A stretch of 64,000 bases of DNA from Struthio camelus (Eukaryota > Chordata > Aves > Struthioniformes > Struthionidae), in the NCBI RefSeq assembly GCF_040807025.1, contig NC_090942.1, positions 38,518,911 to 38,582,910 of the forward strand, read 5' to 3'. Under the pieces are notes generated by a model, which was not told the origin of the DNA, searched no databases, and saw only the letters and a program-made list of their open reading frames with translations. The stretch's first letter is position 1. The number at the start of each line of letters is the position of its first letter. This document shows, piece after piece, positions 37,990-50,700 of this stretch. The position numbers and the translations under genes were made by a program.

Positions 37990-38060
37990 GCTCGTGGCGG
38001 CCTCGGAGCTGCGGGGGTCGGAGCCGGCAGCGCCGCCGTGATGGCGGAGTGACCGGGAAG
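37990..38060 (+). other. XPOT noncoding exon 1 (inferred)
   Basis: XPOT coding begins in an exon whose acceptor is at 41615, so a noncoding exon must lie upstream. The best-placed donor is CGGGAAG|GTAACG at 38060/38061. The 5' boundary is unknown and the start given is approximate. The exon would contain ATGGCGGAGTGA at 38041-38052, a three-codon upstream frame with G at -3 and +4; the GATGGCGG part also resembles a YY1 site. Confidence 0.45.
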
Positions 38061-41000
38061 GTAACGGCCGGGGTGGGGGGCGCGCGGTGAGGGGGTGACT
38101 CAGCCCGGCGCGGGGGGGCGGGCAGGGCGGTGGCGCCGCCGCTTGCCTGGCTGGCGCCGGGCTCTCCCGAGCCGCCCTACCGGTTCGCCTCCGCCCGACG
38201 CCGCCGCCGCAGCCGTTAGGGAAGCGGGGAGGGGGGCGCCGCAGCCTTGCCTGGCTGCCCGACCCCCCCGCCCCGGGCCTGCCGCATCGCTGTGAGGCGG
38301 CCAGGGCTGGGGGTGGGGGGGTGGGGGGGCTGGTTCTTCTCAAAAATACCAGGCTTTTTCTTTTCTACTTAAGCTTTAGCTTACAGGGCTCTTGCACGCA
38401 CGCTGGTGCGGAAGCTGTCTCGGTCGGTGTCCTGCTTCTTATACCTGTGGTGAGGGAGAAAGTGGCCGTAAGCTGTTAAACTGCAGCGTGAGGGGAGGGC
38501 CCTGCCCACGTACCTGCCTGCTCAGCTGCTCTCAGCACGCTGAAAGGCAGCGGCGTGCGCGGCCGCCCAGCGCTGCAGCGGCGGCACGCCGTAGGAGGAG
38601 TGCTTTGTCACTCTGCCGTGACCCCAGGAAGGGATTGAAGAGGTTTAAGTTACAGCTCTGGTGTCTTCGCTGCGGAGCTGGAAGCCGTGGGATGTGCGTG
38701 CCCGATCATCTCCGCTGGCTGAGCTTTTGAGCCCTTCGGAGATTTGGCTCTTCTAAAGAACAATTTGAGGGAGCAAGAAGACTTGAGTCCTCGCAGAGAA
38801 TTTCTGGCCAGTAAGAGTATGCCTGAAATCAAGACCTAATCTGTTACTCCCCAAAGGAAGAACTTTCTAGTCCAGTTTAAAAGTTTGATAAGTAACCATT
38901 ACAGAGATGTTCCTTTTAAGTATGCTTTGTATACGTAATTGTAAAGGTTTCAGATCCTAAGAGGATGTAAATATATTCAAGACTTGTGGCAAGCTTCAAA
39001 AGAATGCAAGAGATGATCTTTTACTTTATTTATTTTACTAGGGAGAAAATTTAAGGGAATCAAAATGAAGTATGTAGCTGGCTTCCTGTGTGCTATCAGA
39101 ATGTTCTATATGACTAAAACAGTGCTGTAAATGAGATTCTTTAAATACTAATTGTTCTAACCATTAACATCTATAGTCAAAATGCTGTGAAAGCTTTCAT
39201 TGTTAAGGCATGTCTACATACCCCTGACCGTGTTAGTATTTTTGCAATAGCAGTACTTCCTACTTGAAGTGTGACCACTTTCGTTGTACCTTCCTCTTGG
39301 GAGGGGAGGGGGAATATTTTTTTGAAGTTCAATTCATATTTTTCCTGTCATGATAATTCGGTATGGATTCTGAATCACCATTTTCTTGTGCAAAATATAA
39401 AATAGTCCCTGAGTAGATTACTTCTATGAATGTGTACCTTCTTGGAGTCCAGGCAAGTATAAAATGCTGCTTTCATATAGAAGTTTGGTCGTGAGTTCCA
39501 GGAAGAAGCTGCTGCAGCTTTTTCCTGTAAGCGGTCTCTGCCCTTTTAAGTATTTGATACTTGAAAGGGAATAGACTGTGTTAGTGAGAGGAATGTATAC
39601 CTGTATGACCTTGCTGTAAAGGACCGTGCTCTGCTACTTGTAGTAAGATCAGATCACTACTAAACATAGTGTACCAGTTTAAAAACAAAGAGCAAAACAA
39701 CTCCGCATAAATGAGACTTCATACTTTCTACACAGCTATATATTAATTCTTAATGTTACTTAATGTTAGTTGAAGCTATTTTTAAATAAAGCTTGTTTTT
39801 TTTTTAATTGAGTTATGGTATTTGAAGTGATCTTCTGAGATGGCTGTTTCGTTAACTATCTTCTAGAGTTGACTAGCCAACTGAAACTCTTAGAACAGAG
39901 CATGTGGTGGAAGATCAAACTTTAAATGCGCTTATGTAGCGTATATAAGATATTTAGAATTGGGTGGCATTGTTGTTAGCTGAACCTGTGAAGAGAATAC
40001 ATCCTTGAGTCAGGTTACTTTTAACAGCAAAACTTGTCACTAGTCTGTAGAAGGTTAGTCTTTTGAGCAGATGGTATAGGGATATCATCAGGAAAATATG
40101 CTTGTATATGTTAGGAGTTTTATTTGTATAACTGTGGGCCACACCCTAACTGAAAGATGCTGTCAAAAAAGCATTTTCCCCTCAGCGTTTTAACTTTATT
40201 TTAATCTTCTGGCTGTTTTGGGCTAAGAAGTTGGGGGGAGGGTACAGAGGGAGGAGACTCAGCAGAACAACTTTAGGGATTAAAGGTTTTGACCCTGAAC
40301 AGGCTTGCTGAGTGTTGTAAGGCAGTGTGTGAAGCTTGTTTGCCACAAATCATTACTTTGTTCCAGAATAGAGAATTTTCTGGTTTCTATACTGTCAAAA
40401 CCTGCAATTTTTTTGGTATGAACTCAGTTCTATGTATGATATATTTTGTTATAATTTACTCTGTAATGAGTTTTATAGAAGTGACTGTTTGTTATCTTAG
40501 TAAATGCTGGGCTTTCCTTTGCGTGCTTGCTGTCAGTTGTCACCATGCCCCCTTTCTAGCAGAGGGGGAGGGTGAACAGTGGAGCACGCACGAGACACGC
40601 AATACTAAGAAATCGGAAGTTCTACCTGTAGGCATGTAGGCGGTTTCTAACCACAGTTCCTTTGCATTTCATCTCTTCCTCATGCCTGTCATCTTCCTTT
40701 CCCCCCACATTCTGCATACTTATGGAATAAGGCCTTATTTCAGGCCTAATTAACCATGTTACCATTCTAGATTTTTTTTTTTGAAGGATAGATGGATTTT
40801 TTTGTTGTTGGATTTTGCTGTTTAACAACATATGGGTGTTTGACAAAACCTTTTATCCAGTATATTTAATCCAGAGCAGTGCCGAATGGCTTGTAGAGCT
40901 ACATGATGTCTTTAGAACGTTTGTCCAGCTTGATTAATATTTTTTCCACAGAATTTTCTTTAAAAAAAAAAAAAAACTAGTAAATTAGCACCCGTTATAA

Positions 41001-41615
41001 AAAACAGGTAACTTGATTAACAACTCAGTGTGAAGTATTTTGTGGTTAATTTCTGTGAGACTTCTCTTGTGTGTGCTTGCTTTAGAAGAAAGACCTCCCG
41101 ATGGTTTTGCTACCCTAGGGGAAATACTTTATAAATGGTTTTAGGAAACATCTAACAATATTTGAGATGAGTAGAGTGGCTTATTTTTGCACTTGCTAGC
41201 CTTGTGAAATGGTAGACATCTGGATTCTTGTAAAGTACCTGATTTATGCTTATGTCACATCTTGCTGAACTTTTCTCTGCCCTTTAAATTTGAGCTCAAG
41301 CCTTTGAGGTGAATAGCATACTTTGTGCCGTTTCTGTGTTAATAACAAAATTTTTTTTTTTGAACAAAGCTCAAATAGATGAAAAGTTTAAATTTGGTTA
41401 TTGCTTTAAAACAGTTTATTTTCTAGGCAAATTCTGCTGTCAATGAAGGACTTCAAATTTCTGATGTCTGTAGTGGAAGTATGCATGTTGTTGTCTTGGT
41501 GGGGCGAATACTATATGTTTGTGTTTTGTGTGCTAACTGCTGTGGTTGTTGCTATCGTGCTACTATGTTCTGTTGTGATGATGAGCAAGTAAAGTTTTTC
41601 TTTCTGTATTTTCAG
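38061..41615 (+). other. XPOT intron 1 (inferred)
   Basis: The intron is about 3.6 kb if exon 1 ends at 38060. The first 550 bp are GC-rich with CpGs (to about 38620), and the rest is AT-rich. It has an A15 run near 40962 and a T11 run near 41351. No gene or mobile element was recognised. Confidence 0.6.
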
Positions 41616-41681
41616 ATGATTGTAGTTTCCCCTCTAGAAGAAGTGGGCAAAGCTGTTAGGAATAGGAAACAAAGAGTATAG
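41616..41681 (+). other. Upstream ORF in XPOT 5' leader (21 codons)
   Basis: The first three bases of exon 2 are ATG. The frame runs 21 codons (MIVVSPLEEV, then KAVRNRKQRV-like basic end) to TAG at 41679-41681, 8 nt before the XPOT start and in a different frame. If exon 1 ends at 38060 the joined context is GGGAAGATGA, with A at -3. Such a frame would be expected to lower or regulate initiation at the main start codon. Confidence 0.6.
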
Positions 41682-41749
41682 CAACAAAGATGGATGAACA
41701 AGCCCTTTTAGGGCTAAATCCAAATGCTGATGCAGACTTCAGACAAAGA
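41616..41749 (+). CDS. XPOT: XPOT exon 2: 5' UTR end plus residues 1-20
   Basis: The acceptor is ATTTTCAG|ATGATT and the donor is AGACAAAGA|GTACGT. Coding starts at 41690 (MDEQALLGLNPNADADFRQR) and ends in phase 0. The untranslated 74 nt carry the 21-codon upstream frame. Confidence 0.93.
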
Positions 41750-44700
41750 GTACGTAATTAACTTCCTTATCTCTCTTAATAACTGGGGGTGCTGTTTCAA
41801 TGAAAAAAAATCTAATATTTTCTTGACCACGAGTTGTTCTTCGGTTAACTGACACAAAGGGATTGTGGTGGCGTGTACTGAACTGAAAGTCATGTAGGAA
41901 GTATGTATGTAAGCTAAAGGGCGTGTGTCACCATTTCTATGAAATTGTACTTGACGTACAGAGAATTTATTTCTCTGGGCTGCAACTTTCAGTCCTTTGA
42001 GTTCTCTGTGCTTGTTGCTTAGCACCTCAAGTAGATTCCCCCAGAATTAAAAATATCCGCTGAAAACAGAGTTGCTTGCAGTTGTCCTAATTCTTAGCTG
42101 TTTTTTGGGCTTGAGTGTTTACGTATCTTTAGTGTCTTTTAATGAAATGTGTATTTTTAACTATAGTGAAGCTTATATTAGCTAATGTAATTTTATGAAA
42201 GTAATCATGGTGTGAGAACTTGACAAAAAGATAAGAGATGCTTGTATGAAAAGTCTTCAAAATTTCCACAACTATTTAAAGAGCAGAATTTTCTGCATAT
42301 AGTTTATGAAATTGATTTGACTGTCTACCCGATGACCTCTAGTAATATCTTTCAGAATTCAGGATGATAATATCCAAGAATATGGCTTGATACATCTGAG
42401 TGTTGCAAAGGAGCCTGTTAAATATGTCTTTTGTGTGTGCTTACCCTGCTTGGAAGGATGGATATAATTAATTTTTAGTGTTTTGTTAATAGAATGCCAC
42501 TATAAAATGTGATGCTTACAGATTTATTGACCTCTTAACCATGCAGCCTGTATGCTTTTGAAATATTTTGTAGTAAAAGGTGACTTAACATTTCAGTATT
42601 CATGTAAGAAGTAGCTTATATAAAGGAGGCTATCAAACCATTTTAATAAGACTATTCAGTATAAGGAAACTAATAGTACTATCTCCAAGAAGTTAATTCT
42701 TGTTTTAATAACTAATTCGATCCACTGAATAACTACTTTGGGAAACTGATGAATGGAAATAGTTATGAAGTAAAGAAAAGGGAAAAAAGACAGCTTTGAA
42801 ATACAAACTTTCATAGAATTGAAATGATGTCTTCAATCTGCTGTTTCAAAAATTACTTCATTTGCTTTATAACAGGCTGTGCTAAATCTTAAAGCAGCTA
42901 GATTAAATTAAATGTTAATAGAAGCTATTTAGAAGGTCTGATAAGCAACTTGAGCATGTACAAATTGGCAGAAACGGACAGGTCTTTCTAGTCTTTTTCA
43001 TAGATTCATAAACTAGAGAATTGGCAGGTGATCAGTGAAACATGTATTTGAAGGTTTCTTGAGCTTGTGACGTGGAGTGCAGCCAGAGTGGTGCAACAAG
43101 AAGAGTGAATTCGTTTCAGTGAAAAATGTAAATAACTTTCTACTTAGAACATATGGAAAAAAATTTGAGCTTGGACTTGAACTTCCATCCTTGGAGATAT
43201 TCAGAAACCAAGTAGACGAGTCAGTAAGCAACTTCCTCTAGCTGATCCTGCTTTGAGCTGGGAGTTTGAACTAAACTGTCTCCAGAAGTCCATTCTAACT
43301 TGAACTACTCCGATTCTATGAATTGTATATTCAAGTAGCAGAATGTGTATATTGGATGTAAAAGGGAAATGGGCACCTTTACTATTAGCATTTTTAGAAA
43401 TACTCTTGCAACATGGTAGTGAAGGAACCATAAATACTTGGATATATCCACATACAGTTCATGCTTCTTGAGGGAAGGGTGTTTAACTGTGTGTCTGATG
43501 TGAATGACGTGTCTTGCTGTGGAGTGTTTCTTTTTTTTGTTTTAGGGGGTTTGTTTTTTGTTGTTGTTGTTTTGAATGAAACATCTTTGGATGCTTGCAG
43601 GCACTAGCCTACTTTGAACAGCTGAAGGTATCTCAGGATGCTTGGCAAGTCTGTGCAGAAGCATTAGCTCAGAGTATATACAGGTAATGTAACCAAGAAT
43701 CGTTGCTTATTTTCATTAGCAATATGTGTGGGTCGACTTATTTTTAGCTCTACAGCATAATAGCCAGGCAAACTGTGAATTGGATAATTGGGAAGCTGTA
43801 CATTAAAATGAATTCAATGCATACAGTTTTAGTATCACTGTTCATCTATAACTTGTGTATAATGTCTTCCAGGGAGGAGCAATGTATAAATAAAGCTCCA
43901 TATTAGTTTAGTAGCTCAAAGACTGCTGCTTTATGAAATCCAGGAAAAAAGAATGAGTTCTAGTGCCTTGATATTATAGAAGTACTATCTTTTTGGGGAG
44001 GGGGAGAGAATGCTAGGAATCTTTTAATTGTGAAAATATGGGCTTTATATGCAGTAAGCCTGAAAATAGTTCATTGTTCCCGCTCTCCTACTGAGCAGGC
44101 CATCCCATTTTTCATGAAACAGATGCAAAGCTTGTGTAGTTGCTAGTATGTTTACATGAAGGCATGTATTTAGATCTCAAACACTAGGCTGTTACTTTAT
44201 CATAGAATCGTAGAGTAATTCAGGTCGGAAGGAATCTCAGCTACGTATCTCCTGAATAACAATAAGCAGATAATGATTTACAGTGATTGCTGCTTTTTGT
44301 ACGTTATTTATCAAAACTTCTCTGACTGCCTCGGAGTATGCAGTGCTTTACAAAACATGCAAACTTGAAGAACACTTTGTAATTTGTATTTACTAAAATG
44401 CATGCTGATTATTGTTAAAATTTTCAGTCTGTCTAAAATAAATAGCATGTGGAGCAGTCCTCCTTAAACTGTATCTCAGTATGTCTTTAGTTTTGCTGTT
44501 TAGACAGTGTGCAACTCTCACCCAGTGTACCGATGGTCCCTCAAACATATTATTGAAGCCTGATAGTTTTTTGTTTGTTTGTTTTTAAGGCAGGATACAA
44601 TAGTTATTGTAGTGCTGTATATTCAATGCAGAAATCAAAGAACAGTGAATGGTGAATATAGGAAAAATAAGAAGTAGAAATACTAATTTAATAACTGTTC

Positions 44701-47700
44701 ATTTATAACATATGAACTGCTTAAGTATTTGTCACTTTTGTTTTGAAGTAAGAGCAATAGCTTTTTCTCTGACGTATAGCAATTCTAGGTTTGCTAGAGA
44801 CCACCTGTCTGCGATATTTGGGGAATGTTTTTTTTTCCCCAGAGAAGTGCACAATATTGCCACAAGTAACAGAAGTATTTTTCTCTTCTAGTGATGATCA
44901 CATCAAATTCTTTTGCTTTCAAGTTCTAGAACATCAAATTAAGTTCAAGTAAGTAGTCTTTCTTGATACTGACTATGTAAAGCTATTTCCATTTTCTGTA
45001 TTTCCATTTTCTGTGCTGTTTGCAAAGATTTAAAGTGGTATCTGTCATTCCTACCATTCCTGAATAAAAGTTCTCAGAACCTTGATTCCGCAAGCCATTA
45101 GCTCAGCGTCATTGATGAGGTGGCTTTAATTCAGCCCACAGGACTTTTCTTTGTATTCCTTCACCCTCTCTTGGGAGAAGAGTAGCATTTTTTTTATTAA
45201 CATCATGCTCTTCTCAGTCCAACCTGTGCAAGGCTCAACATGGAGCCAGTTACTAAGGATGGCATTACACTTGTTTAGCTCTTCCCACCTGCAGTGCACC
45301 TTACTCTGCACCCTTGCCAATTTCTGCAGAAAAGAGATTGGATTCTGCAAGTAACAGCCATAATCAATACAGCATCCTAGGCAAAGGCCTATTCATGCAA
45401 TAAGCGTGGCAGAGATGTTGCGAGAAAGTGGTCTTTTCACCAAAGTCTTCACATAGCATCATAATTTTAGGAAAAAAATTACTTTGAAATATCATAGGTT
45501 GCCTTGCATGGAACTACAGTTGTTCTGCACTTTGGGCCTGGACCTTCAGATCGTGGCAGAGGTGTCTGCCTCTTTGGGTATTGGCGTGGCTGGTTGCAAT
45601 ATAATGAACATGTGGATCAAACTTTAGATAGCAATGAGGTGTTTTGCATGTGGGTTTTACAATTCTGTATTGGAGCAGAAATTAAAGATTTAAGTTTGTG
45701 AAGTTTTATTTACCTGGCTTTACCTCATTGTCTTCCTTCCTCCACTTGTTACAGTTCTGTCCTCTGCTTCCTGCAGTACATCTTTCCTTGTTCTCATGCT
45801 TATCATTTTCTTTCTCTTAGCGTTTTAAGGTGGAATTTTTTTTTTTTTTCTTCTCCTTAATAAATAGGTGGCTGAAAGGGGCACCATTCCGCAGCAGCAG
45901 CTGTTGGGGTCTGTACTAGAGCCGAGAGCAGCTTGGAGGAATAATTGCAGGGAGAGTCTTTTTTTCCTCTAGTCCTAGGAAGGAACATGGTGTGCAGATA
46001 GTATTTGAAGCGGGCTGGTTATAATGCTAAATTCTGCAGACTTGTATATGTATCACCTAAATGCAAATTCCTTGCTTGCTTTTTAATTTTGACTTATCTG
46101 TGGTAATAAATGCATTATAGGCAAACCTTGAAGAACTTGCTTCTGCTCAGTGTTGACAGAATATTTGAAGAGTGCACTAAGCAAGCTTGACTATATAGAA
46201 GTGTCTCTTTCCTCTCCCTGTGGGTTATAGTCAAACGTGTGTATTTTTTATTAGGGTAATAAGTTATGTCCCTGATAGTGGGGCAGCCTTCCTGTAAAAC
46301 TTCAAGCTTCTGCTCCAATATAGGAGGCACTAACGCCTCTGTGTGATTCATTATTACGGGCAGAATATCTTTCCTTATTCTTTCTGTAAGACTTTGATTC
46401 AGAACTGTAACATGCAAATAGCTGTGTAAATACCTTTTTCAGGAACCTTTCATTTACACTACTCTGGAGTGCAGCTATTAAAATAGTTTGTGCCTATGGA
46501 GTGTTACAGTTGTCATGCAGCAAAGTCATATTTTGATCTTGTTACCCTTTGTTTCAGATATTCTGAACTTACTGAAGTCCAGCAGCAGCTAATAAGGGAA
46601 ACGCTCATAACATGGCTGCAAGCACAGGTAAGTGTGTTCCTTCACAGCAGTCTTACATTAGTAGGCTAGCATAATGTGTTCAGCGCAGGTTAAGTGTTCA
46701 ACCTGTACTTTGAGTTTAAATGCAACTTCCTGAAAAGCTTCAGTGTCTGATGGTGAAAAGCTTTTAACATGCTAATCACCATTAGAAATTCTTTAAATTA
46801 TCTGTTGCAAAGAAGTCTGTACTTGAACTTTTTATTACCGATTGTGAAACTTTTATGTCAGACAATGAGGGGTTGTTTAATCATTGTGTGTCGAATACGG
46901 AGTATTAGAAGTTTGCCTTCAGAGAGCTAATCCAGATTCTTCATGTTCCGGGGTGTCTGGAACAGGAGCAGCAACCCTGTTTTAAAGACCCTCCCGGCCT
47001 AACTCCTATCTATTAGAGCACTAGCAGATGTTCATAAATGAACAAAAAGAATACTCAGGCCATGCCTCTATTAATGTTATAATAGTAAATTGAATGCTCT
47101 TCCTTGTGTAAGCGTAGGACCAATAGAGTTTTTTCTAGTTTTCTTAATCTGTCAGAATCACGTAAATCGTACTGCTGACAAAACGTCCTAATCTTTCCCT
47201 CTGTCACCTTCATGCTGTGTATAAACCTTCCCTCTCCCTCCTTTATAATGTAACCTTTCAATGATGGTCAAGTTATAAATGATTCCGTGTTAGTCATCAT
47301 TTAGCCAAACTGTAAGTATGTAATCTTGGAAGGTTGGTGAGTGTATTCTAATTTTTGCTGATTTTCATCAAGTTTCCTCTAATTGATTTCCTTCCATCTC
47401 AAGAATTAATGGAATGAAATAGTATGTGTTGATACGGTTTGAAGTTAATTTTGGAGGCAGTTGTTGGGGGCGGGGGGAATCGCTCTTTCTACCTTTTGAA
47501 GAAAGTTCATCTTCCCTACATGGTAAAAGGGCGGAGGTGTGATTCCACTTCACAGCAGTTGACCTGCATTTTACTAGTCTAAACTGTCATTACCTTTTAC
47601 TGGAACTAGCTACCGTAGCTGGACTTGCAGTAAATGTCAGCTGGACCCAAGAGTCTGCAACCAGCAAAACCACCAAGTGGGCTGATACAGATCATGCCTA

Positions 47701-50700
47701 TATCTACCATTATCTAGCTGTCATTTCACTTATTCTGCACTGGAAATTCATATCTGCCTTGTTTGTACAAAGCTGAACAGTAAGAATAGGCTATAATACA
47801 ACTTGAAATAATACTTGAATACCATTGTGAAATGAATTAAAATTGTTTTTAATTTCCCTTTGTGGCAAATTGCCCCCTTTCGCGGGATTTTATGGAAAAA
47901 GAGGAGGGAGAGAAATTGATAGTGACAGATTCCTTCTTTCTCTGATAAGTTGAGATTTAGAAGCACATCTCAATGTTCTTAAAACCAACATTTAACTTAG
48001 GCAGAAGTTAACCACAAGAGGACCATATCTTGCTCTCTACAAGTTGTTGTTTATTCCTTCCATCAACTTAACAAACTTGCTGTTATTATTTAAATAATGC
48101 ATGTAACGTCCTACTATTGAATAAAAGACTTTTGTATCACCCAGAGAGAATGTTGCCTCTACTTCATTAAAATTTTGCTAAGTTTTCTTCAAAATCATTG
48201 GAAACATAAGGCTTTTTTTTATCTTGGCCAGTAAGAGAGGGGAGGAAATATATTAATCAGTGTACAGAAATCAACAAGCATAAATAATACTTCTCTAATT
48301 TAATAAGAATATATAAATAAAATGTCTTGTTTCTACCAGATGCTGAATCCCCAGCCTGAGAAGACTTTTATTCGCAACAAAGCAGCGCAAGTCTTTGCAT
48401 TGCTTTTTGTTACTGAATATCTCACAAAATGGCCCAAGTTTTTTTTTGATATTCTATCAGTAGTTGACCTTAATCCACGAGGAGTGGATATGTACCTCAG
48501 AATCCTGATGGCTGTTGATGCTGAGCTGGTAGACCGCGATGTTGTTCATACATCAGAGGCAAGTTATAACTTTGCATTATCATTTTCTTTAAAGTTCAGA
48601 AGAGTTCTCTAGTTCAATTAGATCAGAAAACTTGCAGAGTTCCCCCCCCCCCCCCCATGGCAACTCTACCTTAGACACATTAGGTGGTTTAGATCCAAGA
48701 GCCATATGTCATTTAATGCTCTTTGTGGTTTCATGCTTTTCAGTTAATTACTTTTTTTGCTTAAAGTGCTCTTGCAGTCCACAGAGAAGACCTAGGAAAC
48801 AAAAACTAATGGATTGAATTAGCCAATTTAGTGTTAGAATGACTCATTTTAAAATTTTAATTTCTACTAGTGCATCTTTTAAGGAATCCTGACATCAAAA
48901 GTCTATCTGATGTTCTAGAGGACTTTTCTCTTTGTCAGCCTTTCTTCAGTGTTTGGGCATTATGGGAGAAAAAGTAAGCAAAGGAAAACCTAGGGTATTG
49001 ATTGTTTTTCCTTGCAAGTAGGAGTAATCTACTCTTCTGGGGTTTCTGACTTGTGTTTGTTATTTATCTTGCTTGAACAAACAGTATCTGGAAGAGGACG
49101 GGAAAATGCTACTAGTTTATCTTTTTCTATGACAAGATCAATTTATCCTTTTACTGTATTGATAGGAGGCTCGTAGGAACACCTTATTGAAAGATACAAT
49201 GAGGGAACAGTGCATTCCAAGTTTGGTGGAATCGTGGTACCAAATCTTACAAAATTATCAGTATAACAACTCAGAGTTGACCTGCCAGTGCCTTGAAGTC
49301 GTTGGAGCTTATGTATCTTGGATAGATTTGAGCCTGATAGCCAATGAAAGGTAGGAGTTTTTTGAGAGCGTATCTTTGTAAAAATAGCATGCTGATTGTA
49401 TTTCTATGATTCTACAGTAAAACTCCTTTTTGAATACAGACTTTAATTATACATGCATCTTTGTTTTTTTAATAAAGCATTTGACTTTCCAAGCTGATAC
49501 CATGGTGAAAATAGACATGCACAGTTTGCCAGATTCTCTGTGAAATGTATAAAATACTAGTTTTAATCAGTACAGTAGAATTTAAAATGTTAAAAGGAAA
49601 ACCAAGTTGTAAATATGTGAACAAATAATATCAAGTTTTTATATGATGCTACTGCATATATATAATAATATATATTTATATATATATATATATATATATA
49701 TAAATATAAAAAAGTAACAACTTCTAATTTTCTCCCAGGTTTATAAATATGCTGCTAGGTCACATGTCTGTGGAAGTTCTCCGGGAAGAAGCCTGTGATT
49801 GTTTGTTTGAAATTGTAAATAAGGGAATGGACCCAATTGATAAAACAAAACTGGTTGAATCTTTGTGTCAAGTATTACAGTCTGCTGGCCTCTTCAGTAT
49901 TGATCAGGTTTGTAAATCGATTTTGAATACGAGTGAGTCAAACGCTTCTTAAACAAGCAGATGAGCAGAAAACTGAAAAATCACTCTACGTAAGCAGGGG
50001 AAAATTGTCTGTGCCTTTGCACCAATACTAAACATTTGTAGCCCTTTTATGATATTTAAATTAAGTTTGCTATTAGTAGTTGTTATTCTTTTAAAATATA
50101 ACGCGCTCCATTTCCTTTGTCCTCGCTAACTTTTTCTTTCTTGAGTCAAGGTATTCTCCAATTGCAATCCCTTTCTCCTTTCCTCTCCTAGTGTACTGTG
50201 CTTGCTGTTTATGCTTCTTCAGTGTTTCAGTGCCCTTCTAAATGATTCTGTCATAAGTACAAATACTGCAGCCAAGGCAGAGTTGGTGGTGGGTTTTTTT
50301 TTTAGGATGAGACCTTAGACCAGCTGCACATAATTAGGCAGAGGAAAGATAGCTTTCTTAAAGTTTTATGCTCTTATGCATGACTGTACCGTCACACAGG
50401 AGGCTCGAAATTCTTTCCTGTGAGCTGGGAAAATACTTACCAGCCAAAGACTCTGCTGTGCAGCTTAAGTGCATGAGGGACAGCTGTTTGCTACCTGCTA
50501 TAGAGAAAGAGGAGATAGTTCTTATAAGGCTCCAGTTCTTCAATTGCAAGGCAGTTGAATTCTTTATTGTGAAGCTTTCTTCAAATTTGTATGCCTACTA
50601 GAATGCAGAAAATGTTCATTAACCAATTCAGGAATCATTCCTCTAATAATCTTACCTCAGTCTTTCTGAAGAAGGCATGGCATTCCTGTACTTTTGTATA

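Larger units (their letters stand above)
37530..38330 (+). promoter_or_regulatory. CpG island promoter of XPOT
   Basis: Dense CpG and G+C start near 37530 and extend past the proposed noncoding first exon to about 38330. It contains GC boxes, a ZNF143-type element and two possible first-exon donors. There is no convincing TATA box: a TATAAC at 37662-37667 is weak. It faces the RPL18A island head to head, with about 2 kb between the transcript starts. Confidence 0.8.

Noticed and set aside
49741-49952. Open frame ending at 49952 as a truncated XPOT isoform
   Set aside because: The exon ends at the donor at 49907/49908; residues after it (VCKSILNTSES) are intron read-through and differ from the family.
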